DNA of 58,971 bases from Rhizorhabdus sp. Lineage in GTDB: Bacteria; Pseudomonadota; Alphaproteobacteria; Sphingomonadales; Sphingomonadaceae. The translations under genes and the position numbers were made by a program. The stretch is from the NCBI RefSeq assembly GCF_018006725.1, contig NZ_JAGMXV010000005.1, positions 1 through 58,971 on the forward strand, in the 5' to 3' direction. Each line of letters starts with the position of its first letter. Within the stretch, counting starts at the first letter, position 1. Below, piece by piece: positions 28,484 to 36,477 of this stretch. The notes under the pieces are model-generated. The model did not search any database. It saw only the letters and a list, made by a program, of their open reading frames with translations, and had not been told where the DNA came from.

Positions 28484-28667
28484 GCGCGCCGCTCCCGAAG
28501 CAAAGCTGCGCGATGTCGCGCGCCATCCACGGGGAAAGGCAAAAACGGGACGCGAGCAATTGCGCCTGCCAGTCCGAAGCGTTAGAGGGGGAGTGCAACC
28601 AGCCGCCAAGTTGATTGCGCGAGACCCCGCCGACGCAAACGGCGGGGTTTTGCATAATTGCGATCAT
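28476..28667 (-). CDS. Small island protein, 63 residues
   Basis: Not recognised. Starts MIAIMQNPAVCVGG with GGAGAGGTG 6 bases ahead, the site lying inside the end of the AlpA-like gene. Ends with WMARDIAQLCFGSG. Its position in a chain of overlapping genes and the ribosome site support it as real; sequence evidence alone is thin. Confidence 0.6.
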   Translation of the reverse strand: MIAIMQNPAVCVGGVSRNQLGGWLHSPSNASDWQAQLLASRFCLSPWMARDIAQLCFGSGAHG

Positions 28668-28670
28668 GGA

Positions 28671-28859
28671 TCACACCTCTCCGGTGACCAGCGCGCGAAG
28701 CGCATCGGCGGGAATGATGCGGCGACCGCCGACGCGAACGGTTCGGAGCGTCCCATCTGCAATTCTTGCGTATAGAGTAGTCCGACCTAGGCTGGACGCC
28801 TGACAGGCTTCCCGAATGCTATAACCGATCTTCGGGGGATCGTTCTGAATGGACTGCAT
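28671..28859 (-). CDS. AlpA-like excisionase/helix-turn-helix regulator
   Basis: About 62 residues from the ATG at 28859: IGYSIREACQASSLGRTTLYARIADGTL then VGGRRIIPADALRAL, the MerR-like helix-turn-helix of excisionase/AlpA proteins. Such proteins bend DNA at att sites or switch on the integrase in P4-type elements. It heads the overlapping operon that includes the Rep-like gene. A longer start at 28940 is open but its extra residues have no family look. Confidence 0.8.
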   Translation of the reverse strand: MQSIQNDPPKIGYSIREACQASSLGRTTLYARIADGTLRTVRVGGRRIIPADALRALVTGEV

Positions 28860-29004
28860 AATGGCGTATCCCGGCGGTCCGAGCGGGATTGCGTCGGACT
28901 CGCGGGGCCACAAATGATGCTCAGATTTGGCCGTTGGCAAAGCTTTTAGGGTTCAGCCAGTCATGACGGGCGGCCGGGAATGAGGGTTGAACCCCCTCCA
29001 ACAA

Positions 29005-29958
29005 TCACGCTTTTCCGGCAGTTTTTGGGTTCCGCCCGTTTTTCTTCGCGGCGGACGCCCGAAGCCCGTTTTCGATGCTCTTCCGGTCTGGAAAGCCCGT
29101 GAGCATGGCTAGGCTATCGACTTGACTGCCCGTGCACGGCAGGTCCGGAAAGGCTGCAGCCCAAGCCGCCTCTATCGCGACTTTTCGATGCTCTTTGGTT
29201 GATGCTCCCTCAGCCGATTGCCAGCCTTTTTGGAGCGCAATCTGGATGGCGAACCGGAGGTAGGGTGACAGCCGCGCTAGGTCCGTGGTCGCTATGACTA
29301 ACGGGGCATGGGCAAACGTCGAGACGGCGCTCATCAGCCCCTCGCGATCGACAAAGATATAGACGAACCATTGTCGCTGATTGGCTGCCGATGTCAGAAA
29401 CCAGCGATCAAAGCCACCCTTGGCGGCAAATTGGGTAAGAGCGTCATCTACGTTCCATTCGTGCGGTGCCATGTCGCCAAGCACCCCGCCAGCCTTCAGA
29501 CGATAGAACGATTGAAGTTTGCCATCCCGGCAGAGTTGGGCGATCCAATCGATGGCGAACCGCAATCGGGTGACGCAATCCAAATTGTCGTCGAAGTCGG
29601 CTAAATCTCGCGCGGCCTTTTCTTGGCCGCGACGTATCATGCTTTCGCGCTCAGCTTCTGTAAATTCTCTGCGAGTCTCCGGGCGCACCCCCGCTTGTCG
29701 CTGCGCAAGGCTGATCGGCGGTGGCGCCCGAGTTATAAGGCGATCTATGGAGCTAGGGTCAAAGTCCTTGGGCCGATCATACCAATGGTGAGCGTTCAGC
29801 TCTTGGCCTGTCCACTCGTCGCCATATCTAGCCTTGCCGACGATCCGAATGGCTTCGATCAAGCAGCAGCGCCCGGAATCGGCAGCCCGCGTTCCCAGCG
29901 CGGTTGACCATTCGATGATACGCTGGCCCGGCCGTAATGGATTTTCCGTACTGCTCAT
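29005..29958 (-). CDS. Hypothetical protein, 317 residues
   Basis: I do not recognise it. It is soluble, rich in Trp, Arg and Asp, with no membrane segment. The N-terminal third has AIRIVGKARYGDEWTGQEL, reminiscent of small uncharacterised island proteins; the middle has a charged helix (REFTEAERESMIRRGQEKAARDLADF). GGGAGG four bases before the ATG at 29958 sets the start. It is lower in GC than the host genes. It stands alone between the integrase and the operon of the element, a usual place for cargo. Confidence 0.72.
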   Translation of the reverse strand: MSSTENPLRPGQRIIEWSTALGTRAADSGRCCLIEAIRIVGKARYGDEWTGQELNAHHWYDRPKDFDPSSIDRLITRAPPPISLAQRQAGVRPETRREFTEAERESMIRRGQEKAARDLADFDDNLDCVTRLRFAIDWIAQLCRDGKLQSFYRLKAGGVLGDMAPHEWNVDDALTQFAAKGGFDRWFLTSAANQRQWFVYIFVDREGLMSAVSTFAHAPLVIATTDLARLSPYLRFAIQIALQKGWQSAEGASTKEHRKVAIEAAWAAAFPDLPCTGSQVDSLAMLTGFPDRKSIENGLRASAAKKNGRNPKTAGKA

Positions 29959-30150
29959 ACCGCCTCCCAAGCGGCTCCCATGATGTGATGGGGAAGCGCG
30001 TGGGATGCGCGCTTTTCGGCTGGCCTGCCTATCCCCGCCCCGATATTAGAACATCATAGGAACACGATCCAGCCGCTCAATAGTAGTTTTCCGGTTCGCG
30101 TTCATCGATCGGGCCGCTTGCTTCCATCGGGCGGAATGCCCGGTGAAGCT

Positions 30151-31401
30151 CTATCCGGCCTCGGCTTGCCTGATCGGGGTAACGTTGCCGCCAGCCGCCG
30201 CCCTACTCGCGCAGTAGGTCGCCCAATCGGCCATCAACCTCCGCCGCTTGTCGAACAGATCGCCGCGCCGATAAGCGGCCTCCGCCTTGTTGCCGATTGT
30301 ATGGGCCAGCGCCATTTCGCAAACTTCATGCGCATAGCCGGTGCATTCGGCTGACCAATCGCGGAAGGCGGAGCGGAAGCCGTGAACGGTCGCATCAGCC
30401 TTCATGCGGCGCAAAAGCATCGTCATTGCCATACTCGACAGCTGGCCGCTCTGTTCGCCGGGAAACAGCCAATCTTTGCCAAGATGACGGGTTGCCTCCA
30501 ATATCTCGACAGCACGAGGTGACAGCGGAACGCGATGTTCCTTGCCCGCCTTCATACGATCCGCTGGGATCGTCCAAACCGCTTTTTCAAGGTCAACCTC
30601 GCCCCATTTCGCGCCGATGACTTCGCCAGTACGGGCAGCGGTAAGGATGGCAAACTCAAGCGCCAGCGCCGCAACAGCCTCGCGCTCCCGGAGCTTCGTC
30701 ATGAATGCTGGGAGTTCGTCATACGCCATCGCCTTGTGATGGCCACGGGTAAGCCGGGCGCGGGCCGGGAGTATCTGGGCAATATGGCCGCGCCAGCGGG
30801 CAGGGTTCTCGCCTTGGCGATAGCCGCGCGCTTTTGCAGCATCCAAGATCGTTTCGATGCGCCCGCGCACCCGGCTGGCTGTCTCAGGCTTGGCCCTCCA
30901 AATAGGTTCTAGGATTGTCATCACATGTTCTGTGCCCACCTCTGCCACCGGAACATCGCCGATGACGGGATAGACATAGGTAGCGAGAGTGTTGCTCCAT
31001 TGCTGCCGATGCTTTGCGTTTCGCCAGCTATGCTCATTCGCCTCGATATGGGCCTTCGCAACGTCCTTGAACGTCTTTCCGGCTATCTGCGCCGCCTGTT
31101 GCGCCGCAATGGCCTCAGCGGCCTTTATCTGGCGTTCTGCGAGCGGATCGATGCCGTCCTTCACCTTGAGGCGCAGCGCCGACGCCCTGAGGCGAGCATC
31201 GGCCAAGGTGATGGCATCGGGGCCAGCCGCCGGACCAAGCCCAAGGTCGCGCGACTTGCCCTTGAGCATGAAGCGAAAGACCCAGGAACGCGCGCCAGTG
31301 TCTTTGACTAGCAAGTGCAGGCCACCGCCATCGGCATGGCGACCAGCCGGTGCATGTTTCACCGTCATGGGGGTGAGCGCATTGACCAGTTTCTTTGGCA
31401 C
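30151..31401 (-). CDS. int: P4-type tyrosine-recombinase integrase
   Basis: A 416-residue phage-type integrase. The N-terminal arm-binding domain (DGGGLHLLVKDTGARSWVFRF) is typical of the P4/CP4-57 group, followed by a core-binding region and a catalytic domain with Arg257 (AARTGEV), His340-x2-Arg343 (HGFRSAFRDW), His367 and the nucleophile Tyr377 (AEAAYRRGD). It begins with GTG, AAGGGA lying 6 bases ahead. It recombines the two 14-bp repeats flanking the element. Confidence 0.94.
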   Translation of the reverse strand: MPKKLVNALTPMTVKHAPAGRHADGGGLHLLVKDTGARSWVFRFMLKGKSRDLGLGPAAGPDAITLADARLRASALRLKVKDGIDPLAERQIKAAEAIAAQQAAQIAGKTFKDVAKAHIEANEHSWRNAKHRQQWSNTLATYVYPVIGDVPVAEVGTEHVMTILEPIWRAKPETASRVRGRIETILDAAKARGYRQGENPARWRGHIAQILPARARLTRGHHKAMAYDELPAFMTKLREREAVAALALEFAILTAARTGEVIGAKWGEVDLEKAVWTIPADRMKAGKEHRVPLSPRAVEILEATRHLGKDWLFPGEQSGQLSSMAMTMLLRRMKADATVHGFRSAFRDWSAECTGYAHEVCEMALAHTIGNKAEAAYRRGDLFDKRRRLMADWATYCASRAAAGGNVTPIRQAEAG

Positions 31402-31607
31402 TTGGAATCCCTTGCCGGGAATCGAACCTGCCAGAGCCTTGCCATTGTGGCGGAGTGGCAGTCGTTCCCTAAACCGTTCCCCGATAGTACGTCGGTTTTA
31501 TGGGAACGCAAGCGAACGCTATGGGACGATTATGGGTGCTACGCGAGGAATGAAGCCTGTTTTATAGGGGTTGATTGAATGGCGCTGGACGATGGCGAAT
31601 GGCAGTA
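31402..31607. other. Integrase upstream region inside the element
   Basis: About 200 bases without a gene. They hold the integrase promoter and presumably its arm-type binding sites. TGGCGGAGTGG at about 31449 echoes the core site arm TGGCGGA. With the next stretch this makes about 455 bases between genes. Confidence 0.4.
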
Positions 31608-31628
31608 TGGCGGACTCCCGCTCCGCCA
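31608..31628. other. Right attachment site with recombinase core geometry
   Basis: TGGCGGA (31608-31614) and TCCGCCA (31622-31628) are perfect 7-bp inverted arms around a 7-base spacer CTCCCGC. The spacer and right arm equal the tRNA-Ser end at 24236-24249. This is the arrangement expected for a tyrosine-recombinase core site. Confidence 0.78.
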
Positions 31629-31856
31629 CATGCCCACAGTACGGACCAAAGACATGGGCGGCCGGTTGTATCGGTCACATGGGTGACAACCGCGTGCCGA
31701 ACGGGGAGCGATGGTTTGCGGTTTCCTCCGTTGGAAACGAGACCGTCGGCAGATGTCTATAGTGGCAGATCGGATGTCAGCTTCACGGTCTTGAGCGTGA
31801 AGCTCGAATTGATTGAAATGATGAGCCAGGTCGGATGTGTGACGTGGTTCAGCTTG
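31629..31856. other. Host sequence downstream of the element, no gene seen
   Basis: About 230 bases originally lying after tRNA-Ser. No convincing gene. It includes the inverted repeat listed separately. Confidence 0.45.
31779..31804. repeat. Inverted repeat, 9-bp arms
   Basis: AGCTTCACG (31779-31787) and CGTGAAGCT (31796-31804) around an 8-base loop. No T run follows on either strand, so it is not a standard terminator. It may be the old 3' end of the tRNA-Ser transcript. Confidence 0.45.
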
Positions 31857-33032
31857 TCAGTCGCGGCTGGACGCCACCTGCTCATCGAACAGCGTCAGAT
31901 AGTCGGCGGCGACCTGAGCGGCCCGATGACGGTCCACCAGCCAGCGTGAACTGGACACTGGCGCGTTGCGCTGCAAGCGCTCTTCGATCGCGCGCGCGAT
32001 GGCTGCGGGATCGGCCGGGACGATCGTGCCGTCGTCGTCACAGCGGATGATCTCGCGCATGGCCGGCGAACAGGGCGTCGTGACGACGGGCACGCCCGTT
32101 ACCAGCGCTTCGACCGCCACGGCCGGATAGCCTTCATAGCGTGAGGAAATCAAAAACAGACTCGCTGCCCGCAATGCTGGGAGCAGGTCGGGGACATGGC
32201 CGCCGAAAAGGACGCGATCCTTTATTCCCAACCGGCAGGCCAGCCGATCCAGCGCGCCGCGCAGCGGGCCAGAGCCATAAATCAGCAGCTCGATATCGAG
32301 CGCCCGATCAACCTGCGCGATGGCCCGTAAGGCAAGCGCAAAATTCTTCTGATCGACCAGGCGACCCGCGCACAGGATACGCGACCGTCCCGGCGGCAGC
32401 GGCCGCTGCGCCACCGGTCGCTCGTCGTCGATATTCGGTTCAGCGATCGTCGTGAGGTCGGCCTGATCGAGTATCGCCTGCGCCTCCATGGCGAGCGATG
32501 GCGCCATCGCGACGAAGCGATCGATCCGCCTGGCCTGACGACGCAGGAGCGCCCCGTACAGCCATTGAGACAAGGCGCTGCGGTTCGGCCGTCTGAGCGG
32601 ATTGCTCAGCTTGCAGACGACCGGCGGGCATTGATCTCCCAGACTCGCGGAAAGAGCCGCCGCGACCGCGATGTGAAAATTGCCCGGAATGAACAGCAGA
32701 TCCGGAGCGCTCGCGCCGATGGTCGGTGCGAGGCGTCGCCCCAGACGCATCCTGGACAGGAACCCGCGTGGCACGGCAGGGCACGCACAGGCGATTTCGA
32801 CCGATGCGGACAAAAGTGCACGCGCCGGGCCTTCCGGATTGCCGACGAACAGGGTCACGCACCGCCCGGCGGCTGCCCAGCGGTTCGCCAGGCGTATGGC
32901 GATGCGTTCGCTTCCGCCGGTCGAGAAGTCATGCATCACGATGCCGATATGACGGGCGACTGGTCGCGGACTTGGCGCAGCTGTTTCCCCGATCCCCCAA
33001 TAGCGGCCGGCCGCTGCCGGATCATATTTCAT
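31857..33032 (-). CDS. Glycosyltransferase, GT4-like (GT-B fold)
   Basis: A 391-residue GT-B enzyme. The N-terminal acceptor domain has GIVMHDFSTGGSERIAIRLAN; the nucleotide-sugar domain has ILCAGRLVDQKNFALALRAI and the E-x7-E motif in SSRYEGYPAVAVEALVTGVPV. It adds a sugar to a glycan or lipid at the cytoplasmic face; donor and acceptor are unknown. Start at 33032 just before the conserved domain. A much longer frame to 33206 would run into the divergent glycosyltransferase. First host gene after the element. Confidence 0.88.
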   Translation of the reverse strand: MKYDPAAAGRYWGIGETAAPSPRPVARHIGIVMHDFSTGGSERIAIRLANRWAAAGRCVTLFVGNPEGPARALLSASVEIACACPAVPRGFLSRMRLGRRLAPTIGASAPDLLFIPGNFHIAVAAALSASLGDQCPPVVCKLSNPLRRPNRSALSQWLYGALLRRQARRIDRFVAMAPSLAMEAQAILDQADLTTIAEPNIDDERPVAQRPLPPGRSRILCAGRLVDQKNFALALRAIAQVDRALDIELLIYGSGPLRGALDRLACRLGIKDRVLFGGHVPDLLPALRAASLFLISSRYEGYPAVAVEALVTGVPVVTTPCSPAMREIIRCDDDGTIVPADPAAIARAIEERLQRNAPVSSSRWLVDRHRAAQVAADYLTLFDEQVASSRD

Positions 33033-33168
33033 AGGCTGTCCCGTCCGGATGCATGTCCGGATGACGGCGCGGCGGGGGCTGGGCCGCAGTTTGCAGCAGT
33101 ATCGGGAATATTTCTGGGATGGCATATCAGCGACTGCGGCGCTGATCGGCCGGCGGCGTCGATGGACT

Positions 33169-34344
33169 ATGCGTCCGTCATCGCCCGCCCCAGCGCCGCT
33201 GCGCATCGCCTATGTCATCAACTCGATGGAAGGCGGAGGCGCTTCGGCCCCCATCGCCGCGATTACCGAGGTTCTCCGGAAATGCGGCGCAGAGGTGCGG
33301 GTGTTTGCGCTCTGCCGCCGGGACGGACGGGGTATTCCTGCCCTGCAGGTGGCGGATATTCCCGTCGACGTTCGCGATGGCGCCGAAAGCGATCATCTCT
33401 CGGCGTTCCGATGGCTGCTGGCACGGCTCCGTGACTATCGCCCGACCCTGTTGTGGACTTCGCTGACCCGGGCCACGCTGCTCGGACAGCTGGCGGGTCA
33501 GTGGCTGCATCTGCCGGTCGTCAGCTGGCAGCACGCCGCCTATCTGAAACCTGCCAATCGCCGCTTGCTGCGTGCTTCGCACGCATTTTCCACCTTGTGG
33601 GTGGCGGATTCCGATGTGGTCGCGGATTTCACCGTCGAGCGGCTCGGCGTATCGCCGCAGAGGTTGGTGAGCTGGCCGATCTTCCGGGCCGATCCCGCCG
33701 CGCGCCGCGCCGCGCCGGGGACGCAGGGCCGCCGCCTCAGGATCGGGAGTCTTGGGCGTCTTCATAGGGTCAAAGGCTATGACACGCTGCTCCTCGCTGC
33801 GGCCTCGCTGCGCGCGCTGGCGATCGATTTCGAACTGGAGATTGCAGGCGAAGGGCGTGAACGATCGGCGCTGGAAAAACAGGCAGCCGATCTCGGCCTC
33901 GACAACGTCGTCTTTTCGGGGTTCGCCACCGATGCGCAGACCTTTCTCGCAAGCCTCGATCTCTATGTTCAGCCATCGCGTTCCGAGGGCTTCTGCATCG
34001 CAGCGCATGAGGCGATGCAGGCGGGACTACCCGTTATCGCCTCGGCCGTGGGCGAACTGGCGCGTTCAATCTCACCGGGCGTGACGGGCGAACTGGTCCC
34101 GCCCGATCAGCCCGATCTGCTGGCGATCAAGTTGGGGCTGCTACTGAACGACACGGCGCGGCTGGCGCGCATGGGCGAAGAAGCGCGTCGGCAGACGGTG
34201 ACACGGTTCGGGCCATCGGCATTCGAAGCTGCGGGTCGCGCCGCGCTCGACTGTCTGTTCAGCCTCGCAGCCTTGCCGGCAGTCGAGCCAGTTCGCGCCG
34301 AGCCTCTATCGCCAGACCCCGAACGGACAGCTTTGTCCGCTTGA
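33169..34344 (+). CDS. Glycosyltransferase, GT4-like (GT-B fold)
   Basis: About 391 residues from the ATG at 33169. RIAYVINSMEGGGASAPIAAI is the N-terminal Rossmann start, RIGSLGRLHRVKGYDTLLLAAA opens the donor domain, and SRSEGFCIAAHEAMQAGLPVIAS carries the acidic donor-site motif. Divergent from the preceding glycosyltransferase. The start is uncertain since no ribosome site is clear; the frame is open to 33049. Its end overlaps the convergent GINT1-like gene by 86 bases, an unusually deep overlap. Confidence 0.87.
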   Translation: MRPSSPAPAPLRIAYVINSMEGGGASAPIAAITEVLRKCGAEVRVFALCRRDGRGIPALQVADIPVDVRDGAESDHLSAFRWLLARLRDYRPTLLWTSLTRATLLGQLAGQWLHLPVVSWQHAAYLKPANRRLLRASHAFSTLWVADSDVVADFTVERLGVSPQRLVSWPIFRADPAARRAAPGTQGRRLRIGSLGRLHRVKGYDTLLLAAASLRALAIDFELEIAGEGRERSALEKQAADLGLDNVVFSGFATDAQTFLASLDLYVQPSRSEGFCIAAHEAMQAGLPVIASAVGELARSISPGVTGELVPPDQPDLLAIKLGLLLNDTARLARMGEEARRQTVTRFGPSAFEAAGRAALDCLFSLAALPAVEPVRAEPLSPDPERTALSA

Positions 34345-35200
34345 CGTCGATCAGGGTGACGGGGCCCGCCGCAGAAAGAGTGTGCATGCCTTCCGCATAG
34401 GGCATGACGCTGTGGGGTGGTGCGATCGGCCCATCCAGGCGCGCCGAGAAATGCTCGGTAGAGAGGGTACCGATGTCGAGCATAGCGATACCTCCGCCAT
34501 AGGTTGTCAGGCAATTCTGGACGGGCAGCAGCAGCTTGTCATCGATCAGGACCGGCGTCCCACCCGGCCGTGCGCTTACCGGATCCTGCCGCATCGGGTT
34601 CCGGTGGTGCGGGCGCCATTCGCCGGTCAGCGAGTCCGAATAGGCCACATGGAGTTCGGCGACCTTGCTCTCGCGATCGCTGGCCGATGTGTAGAACAGC
34701 CACCAGCGCCCCTGATGGTGGAACGGGGTGGCGTCGACCGCGACGCAGTCGAGCGGGATCACCGCTGCCGGTTCCCAGCGGAAGGGGAAGTCGACCGCGC
34801 GATACAGTGTCAGCCGACCCGAGCGGTGTGCTTCGGGCAGCATCCAGGTCTCCCCGTTCGCCTCGAACACGAAGGGGTAGGAGAGGTGCCAGGGCTCCGT
34901 CAGTATCTCGCGCCGGTCCATCAACTGGAAGTGCCGGTCGTAGATCAGCAGTTCGATCGTTCCGCGCCGGTCCCGATAATCGAAGCGTTCTACGAACAGA
35001 TGGAGCAGCCCGTTGCGCCACAGGCCGAACGGGTCCGCCAGAAAGGCATAGGGCCGCTGTTCGGGCAGCCAATGTAGCCGCGCATCCCCGACTCCGCCGA
35101 CAGCGACGATGTCTTGCAGCGATCGTTCGACGATCGCCGGCCGCCAGATGTCCTTGCGCAGCGGCACGATCAGACGGCGATGGGCAGTTCGGCCTCGCAC
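34259..35200 (-). CDS. GINT1-like N-terminal-domain protein (GH43-like beta-propeller)
   Basis: About 313 residues. PYAFLADPFGLWRNGLLHLFVERF, HLSYPFVFEANGETWMLPE and GRWWLFYTS are repeated blade motifs of a five-bladed propeller found in the N-terminal domain of plant glucosamine inositolphosphorylceramide transferases and in bacterial surface-glycan loci. The biochemical role is not known. A GTG at 35200 is used here, giving a 31-base overlap with the upstream gene; a GTG at 35167 is an alternative. Linked to glycosyltransferases on both sides. Confidence 0.72.
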   Translation of the reverse strand: MRGRTAHRRLIVPLRKDIWRPAIVERSLQDIVAVGGVGDARLHWLPEQRPYAFLADPFGLWRNGLLHLFVERFDYRDRRGTIELLIYDRHFQLMDRREILTEPWHLSYPFVFEANGETWMLPEAHRSGRLTLYRAVDFPFRWEPAAVIPLDCVAVDATPFHHQGRWWLFYTSASDRESKVAELHVAYSDSLTGEWRPHHRNPMRQDPVSARPGGTPVLIDDKLLLPVQNCLTTYGGGIAMLDIGTLSTEHFSARLDGPIAPPHSVMPYAEGMHTLSAAGPVTLIDVKRTKLSVRGLAIEARRELARLPARLRG

Positions 35201-36360
35201 GTCCGCATAGGAGCCCCCAAGCGTCCGAGCACTGCGCGCGCCGCCCTGATGGCGGATGGCTCGCCGGTCAGATCGACGCTGTCCGCGAACAGGCGCTGCT
35301 GGATGGTGGCATAGCGGCTATGCGCGATCGTCGCCCATTCCAGTGCGGAACCGAGATCGGCAGGATCTGCGATAACCGGGCCGGCGGCCCAATGTGCATA
35401 ATTGGGGTCGTCGCGCCAGGCGACCCCGTGGCTGTTGAGAAACACGCAGGGGCGAGATCGATACAGGAACTCATAAATCTGGCTGCTGACATCGCCGAGG
35501 TAGATGTCCGCGCCGAGCGTGTAGCTCATGTCGGTCGAGGCTGAACTGCCCAGATCGATATGGATATTGGGGGCGTCGTAGAAGCGCTGCTCGATCAGAC
35601 CGGGGCGGTCGATGCGCAGCTTGTCGATCGTCACCACGAAAGGCCGGTGGAACAGCATGACGTGCGGCGCGAAGATCAGGTTGAAACGATCGTCGTGCAG
35701 GAAATGCTCGAGCACCGCCCGCCCGTGTCGATACCAGGACGACAAATGGGGGGAGGGGTGCGGATTGTAGAGGACGGTCGGCTTGTCGTCGTCCTGCATC
35801 GGCAGGCGCGGCCGCCGATCCTTGATGAGGTCGAACTTGGCATAGCCGACCATGCTGATCCGGTCGGGCGACACGCCGGCTTCCTCGGTCAGGCGACGAC
35901 GGATCTTGGGGCCGGACACCAGCACATGATCGAAGCCCGCGCTGGCCTTGTTGAAGCCGATCGCACGGTCGCCCGCGCCATGGCGCGTGTGGATGACCGG
36001 TAAGTTCAGTCCATAACGGGTCTTGAGGATCAATGAGGTCTTTTCCGTCACGACCAACGCGTCGAGCGAGCGAAACAGCTCCAGATTGTCGCGGTACATG
36101 CCGATCTTGCGCACCGGCAGAGCCCATTCGAGCGCGCACGATAACAGGCGTGTCGAGGTTCGCCGCAACGACAGTTCGATGACCTCCAGTCCGCTGGCGT
36201 CGGGCCCGCCGAGGCGGAACACTTCGGCGGTCAGTGCCGGGTTGGTCGTGGCGATCACGACCTGCACCGATGGAGACAGATGCCGCATGGCGAGCGCGAT
36301 GGGCAGGGCGTGGGCGACCTGATGAACCTGGTCGTGGTTGAAGAGAAAGCCGATCCTCAT
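35170..36360 (-). CDS. CDP-glycerol glycerophosphotransferase-like protein
   Basis: A 396-residue GT-B-like protein. The second half has VLYNPHPSPHLSSWYRHG, APHVMLFHRPF and DIYLGDVSSQIYEFLYRSRPCVFLN, the latter being the hallmark of TagF/CDP-glycerol transferases and capsule enzymes that pass phosphoglycerol or sugars. RIGFLFNHDQVHQVAHALP starts it at 36360. It is followed by the GINT1-like gene, overlapping it. Likely acts in decorating an extracellular glycan or glycolipid. Confidence 0.75.
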   Translation of the reverse strand: MRIGFLFNHDQVHQVAHALPIALAMRHLSPSVQVVIATTNPALTAEVFRLGGPDASGLEVIELSLRRTSTRLLSCALEWALPVRKIGMYRDNLELFRSLDALVVTEKTSLILKTRYGLNLPVIHTRHGAGDRAIGFNKASAGFDHVLVSGPKIRRRLTEEAGVSPDRISMVGYAKFDLIKDRRPRLPMQDDDKPTVLYNPHPSPHLSSWYRHGRAVLEHFLHDDRFNLIFAPHVMLFHRPFVVTIDKLRIDRPGLIEQRFYDAPNIHIDLGSSASTDMSYTLGADIYLGDVSSQIYEFLYRSRPCVFLNSHGVAWRDDPNYAHWAAGPVIADPADLGSALEWATIAHSRYATIQQRLFADSVDLTGEPSAIRAARAVLGRLGAPMRTCEAELPIAV

Positions 36361-36477
36361 GCTCGCCACGACGCCGCTGTCGTGCACCTGCCGCAGCCCG
36401 TGGCCGAATTATTTTCGGGAGAACTGTGGGCGCGCCATCTCCGGGCCGTCTCGCCGCCAGATGGTAGGACGACCTCG

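Larger units (their letters stand above)
24236..31628. mobile_element. Integrative element of ~7.4 kb inserted at tRNA-Ser(GGA)
   Basis: The 14 bases CTCCCGCTCCGCCA at the tRNA 3' end (24236-24249) recur at 31615-31628, with an integrase gene starting about 215 bases inside the right end. Between them are an AlpA-like regulator, an operon with an HUH-like replication protein, and an Abi_2 defence-type gene. Most genes are unlike the flanking chromosome in composition, being visibly less GC-rich. There are no capsid, tail, conjugation or large-terminase genes, so this is a minimal integrative or satellite-like element and not a full prophage. Confidence 0.85.

Noticed and set aside
31402-31440. 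T-arm-like sequence (GGTTCGATTCCC on the minus strand) just upstream of the integrase
   Set aside because: The flanking bases do not pair as a T stem and no acceptor or anticodon arm is present, so it is not a tRNA fragment.
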